Source: Sabethes cyaneus (Eukaryota; Arthropoda; Insecta; Diptera; Culicidae). From it: a DNA stretch of 64,000 nt. The notes under the pieces were generated by a model that was not told the DNA's origin, searched no databases, and worked only from the letters and a program-made list of their open reading frames with translations. The translations under genes and the position numbers were made by a program. The stretch is from assembly GCF_943734655.1 (NCBI RefSeq), contig NC_071354.1, positions 75,246,838 through 75,310,837 of the forward strand, read 5' to 3'. Shown here piece after piece: positions 1 through 13,970 of this stretch (position 1 is the first letter of the stretch; every line of letters starts with the position of its first letter).

Positions 1-1389
1 TTCTCTGCCCAGGTTCGATGAGCGCTGTTATGAAACAGAATTTCTGACGTAGGAGGATGTTTAGGCAAAACCGGCCAGATTTGGGACGTTATTTCGCAAT
101 ATAACGAACGAATCCGGGCTGCGATGATCACATGGATGAGTAAGTCTTGCTCGCGATGAGATACAATAAAATGAACGAATTGACAGTAAATTTGCCTCTA
201 TATTAAATTCACTACAATTAGAAACCAAAATTAAATAAAGGAAAATGTATGGCAAAAGTCACGTGACCTCACATAGAAAGCAAAACCAACACAAAAGTCC
301 ACTAGACATCAAACGCGTTGCTTCAAGAAGTTGGAAAAAATAGTTATGATTGACATCGTTTTGTAAAAATGTTATTGATACAACAATAACTGGAATTAAA
401 ACACTGATCCATTTATAATGTAATCTAATTTAAAAACACAAAATAATATTTGCGTTGCTGTTTGTTTCCTTACCATTCAGAGCCCAACGGGAGATCTTTT
501 CCTACAATAATAAACATAAATCGACCGTTTAACAATATCCCGCAGCTATTTCATGGTCTATCACAATGACAATAACACCGTTGAACAAAAGTCGTTACAT
601 TCACTCCGGTTTCCTGATGATCACCGTAGATTGTTACATAACAACCATCACTTTAATCATCGCCAGTGATTCGTTTCCTTCCTTCCGTCCGGTGTCAAAA
701 CATTTATCGTTTCATTTATCCCGTGATGATGGCTATTTATCATCGTTAAAAATGGCAGATCATAGAAAGCTGCTAATCAAGATAATACGTTTTCCGAATC
801 GGCCAGTGCTGCAATAAAAGCACACACAGGCCTGTTGTTGTTCACCATTTTTGCTCTTTAAATGCATCTAGCAATCATCAACTAAGCAACATATGTGTAG
901 AGCAATTATAAATATTATTGTCGTATTGAAATTTTAATGGTCATGGTTGTTATAGCTCAATTACAAACAAAATCAAAATAACTCGTGTCATAATTATGGC
1001 AACTTTAATATTCCAAACTTGAGAAAAATTGTTTCTTGAGTGCTCATTATACATGTATGTTATCTCGTTCTGAGCGGATGTTTTTACTTTGATGCCTATA
1101 GCTAAAATGTATCAATCGACGTCATGTGAAAGTCCTCAATGATAGTTACACCCGGTTGGAGCAGCTTCTAATAGACTGCGTCCAGGTCATTCCCCAAACT
1201 GGAACACCATAATCTCGTCTGTTTTGTAAGAAATTTCGTACACCATGCTTTGCTCCACGCTACTGTGTGCATTCATACCTTCAATTGTACTTACGGAAAA
1301 AACAAAGTTGTGATTTTTTTTCATATTTTTGTTTTGATCAAATTCTCTTTGTTGTTTTTGACACTGAATGAAAAGCAGCGTTTAAATGA
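1..1389. other. AT-rich intergenic DNA, no gene seen
   Basis: I see no coding region, RNA gene or clear repeat structure here. Open frames on both strands are short (under 85 codons) and lack recognisable motifs. Confidence 0.5.
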
Positions 1390-1665
1390 GTGGACCACGG
1401 TATCCTCCTTGTAAAAGTTAAGAAGAATAGAGTTTCCTCACCGTTCTGCAAGTTGCTAGACTCGTACCTAACACACCGTAGGCTGAGTATGAAGATCCTA
1501 TCCGAGTTTTTCAATTCGTTCTGCAACATCTTGGACGTACCGCAGAGAAGCAACCTTGGACCACTGCTCTTTTCTCTTTCTGTAAATGAACTTTCAGCTT
1601 TCCTGCCACCTGATGATTGCTAGTCCTTTTACATAGACGATATAAAAATCTTTAAGGCAATTAAA
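1390..1665 (+). pseudogene. non-LTR retrotransposon reverse transcriptase remnant
   Basis: The plus-strand frame reads LLDSYLTHRRLSMKI, then VPQRSNLGPLLFSLSVNEL, which matches the RT block usually written GVPQGSxLGPxLFxLxIND. After a stop codon at 1621 the same frame continues FYIDDIKIF, the place of the catalytic (F/Y)ADD box, here with Ile for Ala. This is the palm region of a Jockey- or I-like element. The Gly to Arg change in the VPQG motif, the stop codon and the lack of flanking domains show that it is dead. The clade is not resolved from so short a piece. Confidence 0.65.
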
Positions 1666-1680
1666 AAGGCCTTCAACATT

Positions 1681-2817
1681 GAATAGTGCATAGTGCATAG
1701 CGCATTAACCTTCCGTATACACTATAACGACTTTATCTCCAAAGCTAATAACCAACTTGAGTTTATTTTTAAAATCGCAAAGGAGTTCCGTGACCCGTAC
1801 TATCTTCGACCACACAGTGGTAAGGACTTTTTTTAAAGTTCGGATCCGTGACCTGTTTAACGACTCACAGCCAAATGTTACCAAACAAAATGGATAAAAA
1901 AAAAACCATTCCCAAGTGATAATTAGTGTTTTATTTTGCACTTATGTTGACTTTTATTTCTAGAGTTGATCATAAAATCCGCAATCGGAATGCAATAAAA
2001 TTCACTTTGTTACATGCGTTATATTGCCATGCATTCATTCACATTCCGAGTTGATTTTATGTGTGCAAATGCTCATGCAAAGTCGGACTATTTACGCAGC
2101 TGATCTGACCGCAATCTCGAGCGCACCACACGCACTTTCACTTGTCGATCATTAATCGATCAAAACATATGACACACTTGTTGAATGGTTTCGAGAACAT
2201 GGTGGATAACCTGAACGTCACGTGACCAGTATTTATACGAATAGTTCAGTAAATTTTTATTTGATGGTTGAACTAGATAGCGCAGAAATTCCACAGCGTT
2301 ACCTAAAAGGCAATATTTATTGTCCAATAGGGTAACGGGTCCAGTTTTCGTCAGGTGCTTTATTGATATTTAGGTTATAATAATTGGCATAACATATTCG
2401 TTAATTTAAACACAGTTATGTACTGAACCAATAAAATACGACTAGAAACCCTTAATGGATACGTAACTCAAATTGGCATTACTTTCAGGTGGTGTTGTCA
2501 GACTGAGAGGACGTTTTTCCTTCACGCAGGCGATATACTTGTACTTTTTAGATATACTTTTTGGATAAAAGATAAATATAAATGAAATAGAATAAAGACT
2601 AGACTAGACTAGAATAAGAAGACTAGAATAAAATGCAAACAATGCTCCTGGAGGTGTCGAAAATTGAATCTTGGTGAGTTGAAAACTGACTGGTGCCTCA
2701 ACATGCTTCACCACCTCCTATTGTATGCTAAAAATTGCTCATCGATATGGAACTATATGACAATGAACTTCGGTTTTCTTGTTTTTTTGTCTATAAAAGA
2801 AGCAAAGTCTGATACCG
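1681..2817. other. intergenic DNA with a possible retroelement tail
   Basis: No gene seen. Around 2555-2635 the sequence becomes A-rich and carries repeats of the unit GACTA, which resembles the simple-repeat tail of a non-LTR retrotransposon on the plus strand; no coding sequence precedes it. Confidence 0.35.
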
Positions 2818-3387
2818 TTAAGGGGACATAAATGACTAAAACTTTAAAAAATTTCATTATTTTTTTATTTCAGATTTTGATTCTGCAGTATTTTCCGCTT
2901 ATTTTGATATTAATTTTGTAACTATCCGACAACGGGAAATGGCCGAAAAGCGATCATACACATAAGCATTCCAGTGCGGCGTGGAACAACCACGACGGAA
3001 TAAAACGTCGCTCCTGAAAAACCACGATTTTCAAACTTTATGTGCCTTTTTCTCATAAACTACTCATTCATAAACTGTATTTCATTTACAAAGCTCAAAA
3101 GTGTTTGTAAAGCTCCTACCACCAAAACAAAAACAAAGTTTGTTTCAATACGTTGTGTAGTTTCTGAGAAAAAGGTACATAAAGTTTGAAAATCGTGGTT
3201 TTTCAGGAGCGACGTTTTGTTCCGTCGAGGTTGTTCCACGCCGCACTGGAATGCTTATGTGTATGATCGCCTTTCGGCCACTTCCCGTAGTCGGATCATT
3301 TCAAAATTAATATCAAAATTAGCGGAAAAGACTGCAGAATCAAAATAATGAATTTTTCAAATATTTTAGTCGTTTAGGTCTCCTTAA
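2818..3387. mobile_element. foldback MITE flanked by TTAA
   Basis: Two arms of about 240 bp are inverted copies of each other (left from 2822, right ending at 3383), with a centre of roughly 80 bp. The outer ends are GGGGACATAAATGACTAAAA on the left and its counterpart GGAGACCTAAACGACTAAAA on the right. TTAA stands at both borders (2818-2821 and 3384-3387), as with piggyBac- or Kolobok-type insertion. The arms have diverged by scattered substitutions, so the insertion is older than the identical pairs found further right. No open frame fits a transposase. Confidence 0.8.
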
Positions 3388-6300
3388 GCAGTGCCCAACC
3401 AAAATGCAAAATTCACCTCTAGAATCACGAAAATAATTCAAAACTCACGCTTGTAATTGGTGAAAAATTACTTGATTTTGATTTTATAAACAGCAGAAAA
3501 AATCACTATCCTATTTCAAAGGTTTGAAAATTTCTAGTTTCTACGAATTTCAATTTTACACAAAGCACGACTAAAAATGGCGACTTGATTTGGAGAAATA
3601 TCACATTTGGTCACAGTGAACGAACACGTAATGTTTAAATGGGGGAAGGTTATTTCGAATCGATTTACAAATTGTTGTGGAAGATCTCAATGGATAATCG
3701 TATGCATGATGCAACAATAAAATAATTTTTATAAAATATTATACTGAGCCTTTGAAAATGAGCCTTTACAAAAAATTTTTCAAGTTGAGTTATTTTGAGG
3801 TGCATTAAAAATGGAGGTTTCTTTGTTTCAGACCTCGTCATTTTCGGAACTAATCGAATTGGGTTTGTTAATTTTTCATACTAATTGGCTAACACCAAAG
3901 CTGGACCAAATACATCTGATTAGAGAAATCTAAAGTTAATTTCATATCAAAATGCAAAAGCTCAATTCTTAACTTTTTTAATGAGACGCATTTTCGCTTA
4001 AACGCATGACTGCCGAAACGCTGCTGTATAGAAACGAAAAACCTTGACAGTCTACAGTCTAGGAAATGTGCATCATTCGCTCGCTATGGCCCAGACAGAC
4101 GTCATCAGTTCAAGCTCCACATCAAAGTATGACGAGTTCACGTTTGCTACATGCAAAATTGTGCCGAGTTGCAACTTATTCCTACAAGTAGTAGACCTCA
4201 AAGTTTCCGTTTCTAGCCTCGTAATCTTATCGCTGACTTGCTCGCTTACTATTACACCACATTCACCAACCGTACAAAAGTCATGAATCAACACTTACTT
4301 GTGTAGAAGGTCAGGATGAGAATTATTTCCGCAGACTTTGCTGTTGTGGCAGTTCTTGTGCCGCTGTCACTTCTCCGACGCTGACACTGCACTTATTATT
4401 TTAGGTAACACCGCAAAATCACCCACAAATCACTCGACGGGCGGATGTTTCCGAAATCAAATTATTACACTTTTGACGGGCACTAATTTTCTCTCCTCCA
4501 ATCGGTTTTTTTCCTTCGCAAGCTCAAAGTTCTGTGCTAAATCAGAACCAAACACTATTTCTTCTTTTCCTTTTCAAAAGCACATTCAAAATCAGAGAAC
4601 CGTGAAACCTCCAATTCTAGAACCGCAACCAGCGACACTGCGAATTAAATCGCGACTTTTTTTTGTCGGCCTTCTACCTACACAATTTAAACTGTTCGAT
4701 ACACAACACTTGTTTATTTTCCCGCGAACCACCGCAAGAAATCGATTTTCGTTTTCTGGAACATCCAAAAGCTACCACACACAGTACGGCATATGCTTTC
4801 ACAGGCTGTCGATTCCTTGATGAGCTTGGTGCAGGCTGATTATACAGGCGTTCGGTTCTACCAGAACACACGTCAGTCAATCGAGGCGAATGACTTTCCG
4901 GAAATCCAAGTCACTTTTTCCTTCAACCGTACGGAACACTGCCGGGACTGAACTGGAATGAAACGGGGAATAAAAACCTGTAATGTTACTACCTTTCGTC
5001 TATTCACAACGGGCGCTAGAATCATTGCTCTGTGGTATAGTTGAATGTGTGAGATACAAAGAGAGTTCTCCCGGGAAGGCATGCGCAGAAGTTGAAAACT
5101 AACAGCCTGAGCATCAGCTTCAGCTCTCATGTCAACCAACTCCAGATGATATCCGGAAATCTTTCTATCGCAGCAATGCCATCCGTGTATACAGATATGG
5201 CAAGGAACAACTGTTTTCTGTGTGTCACGCCCGGTTTTGAAAGTTTCACACACAGAGGTGTTAGTGCAAAGTGATGTAGAACGCTGTACTTAACATTCCT
5301 GAACTTTAAGAAGAGCTTTTCAAATCAGCTGACAGGTAATCATAAACCACTTAAATAAAAGCAGCACACGCCTCCGAAGGGTCAAACTTTGTTCAGTTTA
5401 ATTAAACCTTCCGTGGAAATTATAATGTAATTTGACCGAATATAGCGAATCTTCCAATGTTAAATATTCCACTTTTGACTTCACATTCTGTTCACAAACA
5501 GGTTTCGCAGTCTTTTCCTAGTATGCTGCATAATTCATAAACATATAAATGACTTACCGAAACATGAATAGAAAAATCTAATATATAAAAGTCAATATAT
5601 GTTTGTTGATTTTTATGTACCGCCATAACTCCGAAATGCCTAGACGGTTCTTCATTAAACTTAGCACATATAAAAGGGGGTCCCATGAGAGGATGAGAAA
5701 AAAGACTTTGTTCCTGGTGCATTATATGAATTTTCGAATCGACAATCGATGTATAAGTTGCTGGAAGACCAAAACTAGGGTGACCAAAGACAGGATCGGG
5801 TACTCAACTAGTAGTGAATAAATAGAGATTCCATCAGAAAGTATGGACACACAGGCACTGAAAGAATGCTACGATTCGATCGCTGTTTGCGCATCTAAAT
5901 GGCTGCGGTCATTTGTCTACATTAGTGTTATTATTTTTGTGCAAGCAGCGATTTTGATGTAGGATTACGTTTTAGGTGAAAGTAAAGTGCACTTGATGAA
6001 GAGTTTATTAATTGTGTCTCGTTTCTGAAAATTTAGTTGAACTCTTCTTTGGAATCATTTTCTCCACGATTTCTCACTACTACTTCGCAACGATAATGTT
6101 TGTTTTTACACGCTGCGTCATGTTGTTACTAACTAAATTTACGTAATTTTTCTTTAGGTGCAAAGAAATTGAAATTGAAATTCAGATGCGAAGAAATTGA
6201 GAAATCATTTTATTATTTTCGATCTCTTCTTTAGAAACAAAGTAACTCGCGTATTCAAATGTACGATGTTTCAGCGGATACGGAAGTAACATCAGATTGA

Positions 6301-9300
6301 AAATACCCGATCAGATCGAATATGGTTTCGGCCAGGAAATTTTTTCGATTAACATTAAGGTTGTGCTTATCTCTAATTATGCAAAGTGTGCCAATAACAA
6401 CATTAAAGATGGTCTCAACTATAATCACCAACTGATCAAGGTTTACAGTACATATAAAACGTCAAAAAACAGTCAAAATGGCAGACTTTTGCTTTTCGAT
6501 CATTCAATCAAATTCAGCTCAAATCAAAATAAAATTCAAAGAAAACATTATTCTACTGATAGGGTAACCCTTTGTTGTGTTAAAAGCTATGAATTGGCGG
6601 ATTAAGGGTTATTACGATACGCTCAGACCGCATTACGTTTTTACGTTACGCGCTGGCTAGTCAGTCAGAACAAAAGTGAAACAAAACTATAAAAGTTTAT
6701 CCCAAATACCTAAATCAAGACGAATTTTGGTCACAAAAACCATCATAAAAATGTATTAAAACCTTCAATAGTTTTGCCATGTTTGTTGTCTCGACTTTAT
6801 AATGAAGTCAGGCATTAATTTTGACGTAGGACTACGTCTTTGTTTACTATCTGGGACTGGGTAGCACTTTGTGAAAACGAAAATCCCCATCAATTGTTGT
6901 CAACCATCGAACGAGAAGTTTTATCTGATTTTCTAACCGGGACGACGAAACGGTACAGGCGCTTGCCACTTGCAAAGCACTGCACGTGACGTTGTTCGGT
7001 CCGGCTTAGGGCATTAGCCGAGATTATCACCGTGAGCCGACCCCAAACACACGCTAAAGATCACTTTAAGTAGCAGTATTGAAGGATTGGACGGAATATT
7101 CTCCGCACTTGCTCGTTGGTTCGCTCAAAAATATACTTTTATAGCATTAAGGTATAACACTCAATAATCTATAGAACTTCTAACTAACTATCTCGATCAT
7201 TATTTTGATCTATAGTTGTATACATGTTCTTTCAATCCACATTTTATTAATAATTCGTTCACATCGCTTAATATTTTCAATTCTACGTAACACTTGTCAG
7301 ATACAGGAAGTTTTCAAGTCGAGGAAACAGCCACAGTTAAATTGGCGTTTATAATTACAGGATCAGAATCCCATTTGTATCACATTTTTCCGAGAACGTT
7401 CATTCTGATATCATCGTATACTTCCGATACCATCTCTTGAGCTTCTTCAGGCAACAACCAATTGGTAAAATTGTTGCACTTTTTATAATGAGACCACGAA
7501 TAAGCAGCTTGCGTATAGTGGTAGACATCTGATAAAATACCATCCGTAATTTTTAACACGAGACTTTGCTGAAAAGTAACTAAAATATTTATGAGTAAAT
7601 GGCCCTTTTCTGAGGTAATTTTCTATACGTTTGTTCAATTTATCTTCTTTTAACTTGACAGATTCAGCATGTCGATCTCAAAAGTTTATTTGTCAGGAAA
7701 AGTGTAATTAATCGAAAGTAGAAATAAACAAATTATTAAGTATTTTTTCATGATATTGTGATTGAATTGAGTCATGGTGGCTTTCTTGTTTCAACTGTAC
7801 TGTAATACTGTAAACTGTAATATTTATCCACTAAAATTTGATTATCACCGGATCACTGTTTATGGTGTCTTAATACTAGCATTTAAGCTGCTAAACGCTA
7901 CGATGTAAATAATGCAAAGACGTTATCCATTCAGCGAACTTTTTAAAATCACCCTTGTTTTAAATTTTATTCCACGCGTAACCGCCTGTTCTTCTTTTAA
8001 CGTGTACACAACTAGGTCAAAACAAAACTCAAAACCTTCAAGCAAGAATAAACACAAAAAGAACAAAATGGAACTCTCGCCAATTTTCGCGACATCAGCC
8101 CAAAATACGGCCAAGATCCCCTTTCATTGAAATTAGTTCATTCTTGAAGGCCGAAACGAAAGCCTACGGCAGTACTATTGTCATTTTGACAGTAAAATTA
8201 GGAGCTATAAAAGCGTAATTAGCTCAAAGTGTAGTTTTTTGGTGTTCTGTATTCATCCATCGATACACATCTTAACCTAACAAAACTAGCTGCTGAAACA
8301 TGGCTTACTCAGAGGAACAGACGATTTTATCCGACCGGTGCCGGATTATGTATGCGGGTGGCTGTGGGTTTGGCGGCTCAGATCGATAAGGAAACGGCCA
8401 ACTAACGCGACAAGCCTATCTGTACAGTATACCACACACGGACAACCGTATACGCAAGAGGGAATCAAAACACACAACGGAAACGGTGCTCACCGGGCTG
8501 TGTACTAAAAACAACTGATTCGGTCGTGGGTCGGCTTGCTGCTCGCACTGCTGCTGAAGCTTGGGGCGAGCTGAAAATTGCTTTGGTAATGGTGTGGCAC
8601 GGTATCGCTGTGCCCGTTGTACCATGTCGATGTCAGGCCGTTGTGAGCGCACATCGAGCAGAGCAGAGAGAGCGGCCTTTTTACGATTTTTTCGTGGCTG
8701 GCGGTTGCATCAACCCTTTGATGCTTACGGCAGACCGGCTTCAATAAATTGCTTAAGACGAAGTCTGAGTAACCAGTAGTTTCTAATCTATTGAATTATT
8801 GTTTTGAATGAAACACCACCAATGAGCGTCAACTGAGTTAAGTGCTTCCCAGAGATTATTTGATTTTTCTTTATCGACTGATAATCCTTATGACTCCTAA
8901 GACCTGCTGCAGACAAACAACCGTTTTGGGCTCGAAATGAATAAAATTTTAAGCAATACGATCAAATCGGACACCAAGCACATCTTTTACTGCTGGCTGG
9001 CTTGGATCGCAGATAAACAAAAATAGACGAAAAATAATAAAATAAAGACAACATGACAACAAATTTGTGGCAAACCAAATTAAAATAAAAATAAATCTCA
9101 AATTATTGGGAGATTTGCCCAAAATTACATGCGAGATAGAAGAAACACTGCACTGGAACAAAAACTTCATGATTTCTGTATAGCTTGATCTATTAATTTT
9201 ATGAGGTCCAATGGATTCTTACCCGCTATTTTTATACATTATTTTTATCCCTCCAGTTTATCAGTTTAGTAAGTTCGGGAGAGCTATGTTCAAGCATAAT

Positions 9301-9399
9301 CTCATAGTCTTAGCTTAGCTCATTTCGTTTAACTGAATCATTCGCCGCCTTAAATTATCAAGCTGATGCTGTGTTTGTAGATCGTACTTTCCAAATTTA
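3388..9399. other. six kb of intergenic DNA without supported genes
   Basis: No recognisable protein. The longest open frame is 160 codons at 4338-4820 (+), without domains and with ordinary base composition. Positions 5580-5720 resemble a common mosquito interspersed repeat (a run reading CCGCCATAACTCCGAAATGC). A GC-richer island at 8300-8750 stands out from its AT-rich surroundings and could be a non-coding first exon or promoter, but I see no TATA box or splice pattern that proves it. Confidence 0.4.
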
Positions 9400-9690
9400 T
9401 CTAGGCTTTGTCCCGGCAAATGAACCACGCGTTGCAGGCACTACTCTGAGTTGGAAGACTAGGGTGGGCCGGCCACGTCGCAAGGATGCCAGACACGACT
9501 GTGCAGTAAAATTTGTTCTCTTCAAGAACCCCACCAGCACCAGGAATAGAGAGGCCCAACGCGTTAGATGACTCGATCAGGTTGAAACCGACTTGCGTGT
9601 GTCGAGACGCGCGACGAATTTGCGACGAGCTAGGCTACTCGATCGAGTACAATGGATAGGAATTCTTGATACGGCTCTCGACTGATAAAA
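9400..9690 (+). pseudogene. 3' end of a non-LTR retrotransposon
   Basis: The translation in broken plus-strand frames reads KFVLFKNPTSTRNREAQRVR, then LDQVETDLR. This is the conserved carboxy end of a common mosquito non-LTR family, where it is normally part of one continuous ORF ending in a W-rich segment. The frame is interrupted several times. Nothing upstream can be joined to it, so this is a 5'-truncated, decayed copy. Confidence 0.55.
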
Positions 9691-12600
9691 TAAGTAAGTA
9701 ACAAGGTCTGGGGAAGAAGTTGGGTTCTATCATAGCTTTGTTCAATCCGCGGATCCCCCAGCTTGAGGAAAGAGGAACGTTAATAAGCGTTGCGTACAAA
9801 CTTGATAAGTTTGCTTATTTTATTTGACGTTTTTTTGCGAAAAACGGCGATCAAAATAAGTAAACATTGTATAGCGGCGATAGTATTAGCATCATACTAA
9901 ATTTAATAAGCATTGCTTCAATGATCCTCCCTTACCTAATTTCCCACTCTTTCACCTTTACGCCTTGTCTTCCAAAAATATAATCGACGTCTTTGTTTAT
10001 TTACTTTCTTCTATTGCTCCCTCCGTAAATTAACAAAAAACTACCACTTTTACAATTAATTAAATGATCATTACAAAACGAAACACAAAATTAGTCTAAT
10101 CATTTTTAAAAATATTAAGAACGTTTCAATCACGTCGTGTACTAATGATGTACAATTATTCTGACATCCTGTATTACAACCAAAAATATCAATTTTTTTA
10201 AATGCACGTGCCATTTGCACGTTTACTGTCAATTTTGTTTTAGTTTTAGTTTGTTTCAGTTTTATTTTAGTTTTTCCAATCTTTTTTTAACTCCTAATGC
10301 TACATGGTTTCATTTCAAAACTTGTGACTTTGTTTATTTTATATTCGAAATTAAATTTCATGTTTACATTCATTTCATGTTTTGATTTTGTTAATTATTT
10401 CTATTCTTGTTGCATTACTGACAATCTCCAGTTTGATTAACTTCAACTAGAATCAACTCCGCATGCAGGCGGCAACATTGAGTTGAAAAATGAAAGTGTA
10501 CACGATAAGGTTTGAACATTGTATCCCATTGATATAGCCTGTTGGCTCATTTATGAGGCCAGCTGAGTTAAAAATACTTGTAATGATGACTTTCAAAACA
10601 TAGGCACCAAACTACGACGACTAAAACGTATGAGTCAGTCATTCACTAACTACACTTTCTAAAACGCAAAATGCATACTTGAAATGCTACAACAATCTTT
10701 AGTCCTCAAAGGATGAAGAAGCTAATTGTGTGTATAGTAGTGTATTTTCCCTTACCAACAACTGGAGCCCTTGTTCATTCATGACCATACGTATGAGTGC
10801 AGCGTGATAAACCGGTAATATAGCCAGACGCTAGGTTAATAAAAATTTGCTGATTGTGAAGCGGATCCTAAGCCGTGACCATCAATATAAAGTGTATCGC
10901 TATAATTGTACTGAGCGAGCCAAGAAAGAGATCGAATTGAGCCATTTATGGCTGGACAGATGAAGGAAGTGCAGCACACCCGTATCGAACGAGTTCGATG
11001 GGAACGAAGAAAGTTTCCATTCACCAGAAGACTAATCGTTCTTAATTGCTGCTACCATAAAAGAGCACCTCGATGATTAGCTTGGTGTATCTAGTTAACC
11101 AGTGTCCTTCATAGAAAGAAAATTTCTTCTAATGGGCAGTTTTTTAGATTTTATTGACATTCATAATCATGATCAATGTGTTTTCAACTATGTTGTTGAT
11201 TCAAACCTAAGCTAACTACTCACACTCCAGCTTGTTAACTTTTATTTTCAAAAACCTATAAAATTTTGTTTGTTACCTCATTGAAATCCTTAATGGAAAT
11301 TTTTACCCTGTGTTATTTAGAAAATGTACTTTGTTTGAGTTGAATCATAATACAGCTCTAATCAACCAGGATGAAAATGAGTTTAAAACCAAGAAAGTCA
11401 AGCTACGAAAAACCAATGATTCAATTCCGGTTTGTGCTACCCTATAAAAAACTATGAGAAGTTACGCATACGAAAACTTAAAGATGATTCCTTTTTTGTA
11501 TGTATTTTTGAGATTCGAATTTGGATTTTTGAATACAAATTAACATATTTTTCTTTGCGTGGATCTTTTTGGATAAGAATTACCACTTTTTTTTCTCTTA
11601 TATGCTTCATATATTCAAATTAAACAAAAATCTCAGAAACTTTCGTAATAATTTGCTTGTATTGCATTGCGTGCCAAATACATTTACCTGTCCTAGCATC
11701 GACGAAAATGTAATCTAATTATCTATCCCAACCATTTAAAGTCCAGCAGGTATACGCTCACGCTTTGCACTATCGATTGTTGCCCTTTCTAGGTTATCGG
11801 GGTACTTCACACACCAGAAATTACTCGCACCGGGACGCCAATTATCTTTGAATTGCTGCGGCCAACTAAGCGTGCAGCTCTAATCATGCATGAAATTATG
11901 TGTATTTCACTGGCTCCATTAAAAAAAATCACTTCCCCACAATTGCCAAGAGGGCAGTGCAAGAAAAAAAAACGAAATAATTCATTGATCTTACTCGCAC
12001 TGAATGGACATTCAATTTACCTGCCCGGTCAGAGTTAGCGCTTACTTCCTTTATCTCGGCCCGTGCCGACCGAGGCAAAAACTATGAAGTGTTCCTTCTT
12101 GAGCCACCTTAAAACCATCATACGGGTGAGCACCTGCAATTCATCACCGCAGTGACAAAAGAAAGCCAATCCAATCGGAAAGCGAAAGTTAAATGTGCTG
12201 CGAGTGCATTTTAAATTACTTGCATTTCGAAGCAACTGAAGTGAGCCGCCGAACGCGGGCCGGTCAGTGCGGGCAGCCTGAAGATAGTCTAAAGTGAGCC
12301 GTTTGGTTTGTGAACGAACAACGAAGAGAAGAAGTGGTCAGCAGTCACATCGCTAGGCTTACGTATATCCCACATTTTTAAAAAGGTCTCTGTGACACGC
12401 AATACGTGAAGTTCTAAAGCATCCGTAGTCCCAGGTCTGCTTCACTGGCGAATCTTAATAGAATCAGGTCGTTTCATGTCAAGGGACTTAAATATGGGTT
12501 TATTTAGGGGCTCTACATTGCTCTTCCTTTATGCTGGGATTTAACCTGAGAAAGCTCCTTTATAGGGTAAACCGGGTGAACCGCTCGAAGAAGAGTGAGG

Positions 12601-12974
12601 ATGACTCTAACAAATAAATGTGTGAGAGGGGAAATTCAATGAGATCCATCAAAATGTGGCCAGTATTTGAATAACTTCCGTGAATAGAATTTTATGTCAT
12701 CATCTAGGATAAAGTGTACATAAATCAATGAATTCAATAATCATGACTCAAAGAGGGAGATCAAAAGTAAGCTAGAATAAAAAACTGAGAAATTTAAATC
12801 ACAAAGTTTAAATTATAGCCACGATCGCATAGTTGACGTATGACTACATTAGCCAAGTTTTTACTATAAAATTTTGAATATGAAAACATTTTCCACGACT
12901 TTGACCCATATACAGTAGAGTTTCCCAAAATAGCACTATGTCAGAAAACCCGGGGACTCACCCCTGAAATGATA
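9691..12974. other. intergenic DNA, nothing firmly identified
   Basis: No gene or structured repeat seen. A GC-rich stretch at 12,230-12,370 contains an Inr-like TCAGT and could be a promoter or untranslated exon of a gene outside the window; that is a guess from composition alone. Confidence 0.35.
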
Positions 12975-13287
12975 GCTTACACTCTTAAATGAGTTTACCC
13001 GTAAATTGGTTGAATTTAGCTAAAACTTGGTTAAAACTACTCAAAATGCCCTTGAAGTGTACAAACTCAGATTTTGAGTAGTTTTTCAACCAAAAAATTA
13101 GTGGTAGGAACTTGAAAGTGCGTTATTTGTCACAGAGAATAATTCAATTATCGGTAGCAAGTAGCCAAATTGGTTGAATTTTTTTTATCCAAAATTTGAG
13201 TTTGTACACTTTAAGGGCATTTTGAGTAGTTTCAACCTAGCATTAGCTAAATCAGACCTATTTACGAGTAGAATCTAAGAGTGTAGG
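12974..13287. mobile_element. palindromic MITE with TA target site
   Basis: Arms of about 125 bp are inverted repeats. Outer ends read TACACTCTTA on the left and TAAGAGTGTA on the right. Deeper in, CTACTCAAAATGCCCTT and GTGTACAAACTCA occur in both arms in opposite sense. The ends fit a TA duplication with CACTCTTA termini, the pattern of Tc1/mariner-derived MITEs. No coding capacity. Confidence 0.75.
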
Positions 13288-13689
13288 GTGTCACAACAAA
13301 ACTTTTATATGGCGTCAACATTAGTTGACGCGATTTAGTTTTATTTATATAAAATAAATAAAGTGTAATAAATAAAGTCTAATAAAGTCGCACATTTGAG
13401 TTTTATGAAAAAACATGTATTTTTAGGAGTAAAGTCAAAAAGTTAAAAGTTAAAAGTTAAATATTTTTAGAAATGTTAAAGTAGGTGAAACAAAGTACTT
13501 AACTATTTTTTTCACAATCATTGAAATCTGATACATTCACAAAAAAGTTATAGTGGCATGTCTGGAGTCTGGAGGATGTGGTTACAGAAATTGATTGAAT
13601 TCGGCAAAATTTTCGAAATTTCATTTAAATAAACGTCAAATCAGGGTATCGAACAATGTCTCAGAGCAACGTAACTATACTGTATAGTT

Positions 13690-13970
13690 AGTAAATTTTA
13701 TGACGAACAACTTTGCCGAAGAAAGTATGGACGCATCTTCACGATCAGTGACGAAGTCATCGGCAAAGTGTACAGCTGGCGGAGGGAGAGGATTTCGGAT
13801 GAAACTTGGAGGATAATCGACGAGTGGAGAGAGGCGAAAGCCGGCATTGAGCAAGCGTGAACCGGAGCGGCTGAGCCAGCTGCCCGTCAACGATACACCC
13901 AATTTGAGAGGACTGCTGGATGAGCTTGTAGGCGGGACAAGAGAGTCCGGACTAACTCGCTAGCCGGTTG
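13690..13970 (+). pseudogene. non-LTR retrotransposon fragment (linker before RT)
   Basis: A plus-strand reading gives RRKYGRIFTISDEVIGK, then WRRERISDETWRIIDEWRE, then AKAGIEQA. This resembles the segment between endonuclease and reverse transcriptase in mosquito LOA/RTE-like elements. It may belong to the same original insertion as the RT fragments at 15.1 and 16.7 kb, but the 1.1 kb between them is not readable as that element. Family assignment is tentative. Confidence 0.4.

Noticed and set aside
4338..4820. 160-codon open frame on the plus strand
   Set aside because: No domain, no splice partners, no start context or polyA signal; composition like the surroundings. Length alone does not support a gene.
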